The notes under the pieces were generated by a model. That model was not told the origin of the DNA. It saw only the letters and a program-made list of their open reading frames with translations, and did no database searches. From assembly GCA_041686235.1 (NCBI GenBank), contig JAWLED010000105.1, forward strand, positions 1 through 7,854: a stretch of DNA of 7,854 nt. Reading direction: 5' to 3'. Source of the stretch: JAAAOH01 sp041686235. Its GTDB lineage: Bacteria > Spirochaetota > Spirochaetia > DSM-27196 > PWMO01. Shown here piece after piece: positions 5,664 through 7,854 of the stretch. Each line of letters opens with the position of its first letter. Position 1 is the first letter of the stretch. The position numbers and the translations under genes were made by a program.

Positions 5664-6032
5664 TTATGCCGATTCGATAGCGGCGTCGATCTCGCCCACG
5701 TCTACCGGTTTTCCCAGAAGCGCCAGCGGGTTTACAGCACGGGCGCGGGCAACCATGTCCGGGTCCGAGTATCCGGTTACGAAGATAACGGGAATGTTAT
5801 GCCGGGTACCGATCTCTCGGGCCGCGTCAATGCCGTCCATCTCTCCGGGAAGCCGAATATCCATAAGAACGACGTCCGGTTTTTGCGCCTCAGCGCTGTC
5901 AATAGCTGCCTTGGCGTTTGTCACGGGCTTGTACACGTAATATCCGTGTGACTCGAGATTACGCCTGAGCTGCATCGCAATGAGAACTTCATCCTCTACG
6001 ACCAAGAGCCGCACTGAATCTCTGTCCATCAT
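5664..6032 (-). CDS. Stand-alone response regulator receiver (CheY-like) protein
   Basis: A 122-residue single receiver domain with no output domain. Canonical residues are visible: acidic pair E13-D14, phosphoacceptor D58 in VLMDIRLPGEMDGIDAA (55-71), T86 in IFVTGYSD (83-90) and K108 in GKPVD (107-111). Its ATG pair directly follows the TAG stop of the sensor kinase gene, with no spacer (TAGATGATG), so the genes are co-transcribed and probably translationally coupled. Receivers with this MDIRL-GEMDGI signature commonly partner HisKA_2/HWE-type kinases. D58 is presumably phosphorylated by the kinase encoded just upstream. With no DNA-binding or enzymatic domain, the signal must pass by protein contact or a phosphorelay to a protein outside the window. 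Either of the two tandem ATGs could be the start. Confidence 0.93.
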   Translation of the reverse strand: MMDRDSVRLLVVEDEVLIAMQLRRNLESHGYYVYKPVTNAKAAIDSAEAQKPDVVLMDIRLPGEMDGIDAAREIGTRHNIPVIFVTGYSDPDMVARARAVNPLALLGKPVDVGEIDAAIESA

Positions 6033-7661
6033 CTACACCCGTTCTCCATACAAATCATCGCGGAACTCAACGGTGCACGACACGCCCTCGGCATCTTCGA
6101 GCTCCACCCGGCCTTGCAACTGATCCTCGCCCAGTGCGAAAACGGTCTGCAGCCCCAGACCGCCGTCGACTTTCGGGTCGAACCCGGCCGGCAGCCCAAC
6201 ACCGTTATCGGTAATGCGCAACAGCACCTCCCCACTTTCGACGCGCGCGAGAAAAACCTCGATCTCGCCCGTCCTTCCGTCGGCAAAGGCGTGCTCGAGG
6301 GCGTTAGACAGCACCTCCGCCACGATGAGCCCAAACGGTATGGCGCTGTCGATCAGTGTCCACACGCTCTTCGTGCTCCACCGCAGCCGCACGTCCTGAG
6401 GGGAAACCTGAAAGCTCTCAGTTAGCGTATCCGCGAGCTCCCGCACGTAGGGCTCGAGGTTAACGTGGGAAAGGCTCCGCGATTGGTACAAATGCTCGTG
6501 CACGAGGGCCATGGAGCGAATCCTGTTCCGTGTATTGCGTAAGATACTCACAATACGCTCATCCGTCTCGCCGTGAGTCCGCCAATCCAGCAGTGCGCTG
6601 ACTACCTGCATGTTGTTTTTCGTACGATGGGAGAGCTCCTGTATCAACACCGTTCTCTCTTCGAGCGCCCGCTTGAGCTCCTCTTCCGCGTTTTTGCGAT
6701 CGCTAATATCGGTGTATGCTACAGCAACGCCGTATCTCTCGAGGGGGATCGGCGCCGCGGTAACGTTGAGCCACAGAACATCATTGGGCGACTTAACGAT
6801 TCCCATCTCGATGTTATCGACCTGTCGCCCGACCTCGAGAGCTCTTACCCCGGGAAACTCCTCGACCGGCATCCGCGTGCCGTCCGAGCGCAAGACTCTC
6901 CAGTATTGCTCGTCGACGGTGTCACCACCGTGTTCCGCCTTCCACGCTCCGGTCAACTCAGTCGCGACATGATTGGTCTCTACAATATTGCCTGTCCAGT
7001 CTGACACGATAACTCCAAGCGGGAACGATTGAAAGACGATGCGGTACTTTTCTTCGCTTTCCCGGTATGCGCGCTCCACCTCATACCGCGCCTCCTCTCG
7101 CTGCAACAAGAGCCCCGCGAGGAACATGCCGGCAAAGACGGCAAGCCCGTAGGGGATACTCATGTCCATTAACAGCTGCCACCCGGTGCGAATATCCCCG
7201 ACGAGGAGAAAACCGGGCAAAATGACGAGCGTCGCAAACAGCGCACTGAGAGCCCCATTTCGCACTGAGCTGAAACACCCGGGAAATCTGTTGAGCACCA
7301 CTCCCGCGACTGCAGAAAGCCCCACGCCAAAGACGCCCGAGACAACCCCTGCGCCCCCGAGGGAGACACGGAACAAGGCGGCGAGGGCTGCGCTTAACAA
7401 CGCCGACAGTGGTCCGCCGAAGGCGCCGCTGAGGGCAACGATTGCGTTGCGCTGATCGACTATGACACCCTCGTAGACGGGAATGCGGGCATACATCACC
7501 GCGACGGCAAAAACACCGAACGAGAATCCAAGAATGATCTGGCGTCGGTACCACCGCGTCCCCTTTAGCTGAAGGACCAGATAGCGATAGACGACGACAA
7601 GCGCAATGAAGATTGCTAGATTGTTAAACAGAGCGAAGAAGAGCTCGGTTCCCTGCACCAT
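6033..7661 (-). CDS. LytS-type 5TM sensor histidine kinase with PAS and HisKA_2/HATPase domains
   Basis: A 542-residue inner-membrane sensor kinase. Residues about 8-187 form a multi-pass 5TM-5TMR_LYT-type region; its signature is VDQRNAIVALSGAFGGPLSA (68-87), followed by LFRVSLGGAG (96-105). Family knowledge links this domain to sensing envelope state or small ligands. A PAS domain follows at about 203-322 (YRIVFQSFPLGVIVSDWTGN at 206-225, ending VAYTDISDRKNAEEEL), then a short coiled linker. The phosphoacceptor is H345 in LSHRTKNNMQVVSALL (343-358), the HisKA_2 pattern. The ATPase has the N-box LSNALEHAF (451-459), DNGVGLP (485-491) and GGLGLQTVF (500-508). Phosphate probably passes to the adjoining receiver. 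The ATG at 7661 has only a distant GAGGA, about 15 bases upstream; no better start was found. The stimulus is unknown. Confidence 0.92.
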   Translation of the reverse strand: MVQGTELFFALFNNLAIFIALVVVYRYLVLQLKGTRWYRRQIILGFSFGVFAVAVMYARIPVYEGVIVDQRNAIVALSGAFGGPLSALLSAALAALFRVSLGGAGVVSGVFGVGLSAVAGVVLNRFPGCFSSVRNGALSALFATLVILPGFLLVGDIRTGWQLLMDMSIPYGLAVFAGMFLAGLLLQREEARYEVERAYRESEEKYRIVFQSFPLGVIVSDWTGNIVETNHVATELTGAWKAEHGGDTVDEQYWRVLRSDGTRMPVEEFPGVRALEVGRQVDNIEMGIVKSPNDVLWLNVTAAPIPLERYGVAVAYTDISDRKNAEEELKRALEERTVLIQELSHRTKNNMQVVSALLDWRTHGETDERIVSILRNTRNRIRSMALVHEHLYQSRSLSHVNLEPYVRELADTLTESFQVSPQDVRLRWSTKSVWTLIDSAIPFGLIVAEVLSNALEHAFADGRTGEIEVFLARVESGEVLLRITDNGVGLPAGFDPKVDGGLGLQTVFALGEDQLQGRVELEDAEGVSCTVEFRDDLYGERV

Positions 7662-7701
7662 GTCGCGAATGTATTGTCCTCAGTAAAAACGGGTTCTATT
7701 A

Positions 7702-7730
7702 AGTGTAACGCATGTTTCCTGCGGTTTCGA
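7702..7730 (-). promoter_or_regulatory. Candidate promoter for the kinase/receiver operon
   Basis: On the minus strand TCGAAA (7730-7725) and TACACT (7707-7702) each match four of six consensus bases, with a 17-base spacer. This places transcription about 35-40 bases upstream of the kinase start and downstream of the DksA-like stop. It is plausible by spacing but weak by sequence. The alternative is read-through from the upstream gene, since no terminator is evident between them. Confidence 0.3.
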
Positions 7731-7775
7731 CGGGGTACGGTCGTAAACTATGTGGCGGTTGGGACGCCCATGGCG

Positions 7776-7854
7776 CTATTGCGGCATCTCGGCACACGGC
7801 ACGCACACCAAAGCCTCCGGCACGAGGCGCAACCGGTCGACCGGTATCGGGCGG
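7776..7854 (-). CDS. C-terminal end of a DksA/TraR-type C4 zinc-finger protein, cut by the window edge
   Basis: Only the last 25 codons are present, ending in TAG at 7778-7776. The peptide reads RPIPVDRLRLVPEALVCVPC followed by AEMPQ. It matches the end of the DksA/TraR zinc finger, in which a first CxxC pair is followed by G-x-x-I-x-x-x-R-L-x-x-x-P and a second CxxC. The second pair (CVPC, residues 17-20 of the fragment) is visible; the first pair would lie just outside the window. Proteins of this family bind RNA polymerase through its secondary channel and modulate transcription with ppGpp, or act as smaller relatives of unknown target. The stop is 114 bases upstream of the kinase start, in the same orientation. 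The call rests on a short fragment, so DksA and shorter TraR-like relatives cannot be told apart. Confidence 0.68.
   Translation of the reverse strand, partial: RPIPVDRLRLVPEALVCVPCAEMPQ

Noticed and set aside
7699..7854. Alternative minus-strand frame open from the right edge to a TAA at 7699
   Set aside because: Its translation has no recognisable motif, whereas the neighbouring frame ending at 7776 gives a zinc-finger tail.
1..7854. tRNA, rRNA, CRISPR arrays, insertion sequences or prophage genes
   Set aside because: No cloverleaf-like segment, regularly spaced repeat, transposase motif or terminal inverted repeat was seen on either strand.

Overview
The window comes from a bacterial chromosome of moderate to high GC. 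By eye the flanks are GC-rich and the middle (about 3060-5560) is visibly more AT-rich. The gene mix points to a diderm bacterium, perhaps a free-living salt- or alkali-adapted spirochaete. It includes a DUF4956/VTC polyphosphate-type operon, a LytS-type 5TM histidine kinase with a stand-alone receiver, a very acidic exported CpdB-like nucleotidase and a DksA/TraR-type zinc-finger tail. The taxonomic reading is inference; no rRNA or other marker gene is present.

Left part (1-2900, minus strand): a compact operon read right to left. A DUF4956 membrane protein (2178-2855) is followed after 12 bases by a VTC-domain polyphosphate polymerase-like protein (1440-2165). A 4-base ATGA overlap then leads into a large membrane-anchored protein with about ten leucine-rich repeats and a lamin-tail domain, which runs off the left edge (1-1443). 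The last gene has no stop inside the window and is easy to miss. DUF4956, VTC and LTD/CotH-type proteins recur together in bacteria, so this looks like a membrane-coupled polyphosphate and cell-surface system whose final part (possibly a CotH kinase-like domain) lies outside the window.

Middle (2856-5660): a divergent intergenic region holds a 10-bp direct repeat and a candidate promoter. It is followed on the plus strand by a 98-residue protein of unknown function (3205-3501). Next comes a well-formed promoter (3566-3593) and a secreted 2',3'-cyclic-nucleotide phosphodiesterase/3'-nucleotidase, CpdB-like (3626-5539). A strong hairpin with U-tracts on both strands (5606-5634) closes this gene and the convergent signalling operon.

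Right part (5664-7854, minus strand): a sensor histidine kinase (6033-7661) with LytS-type membrane domain, PAS, HisKA_2-like phosphoacceptor and ATPase domains. Its stop codon directly abuts the start of a stand-alone receiver protein (5664-6032). Upstream, at the right edge, is the last 25 codons of a DksA/TraR-type C4 zinc-finger protein (7776-7853).

Together the window shows an envelope/polyphosphate operon, a nucleotide-scavenging exported enzyme and a membrane-stimulus two-component pair. No RNA genes, CRISPR arrays or mobile elements are visible.
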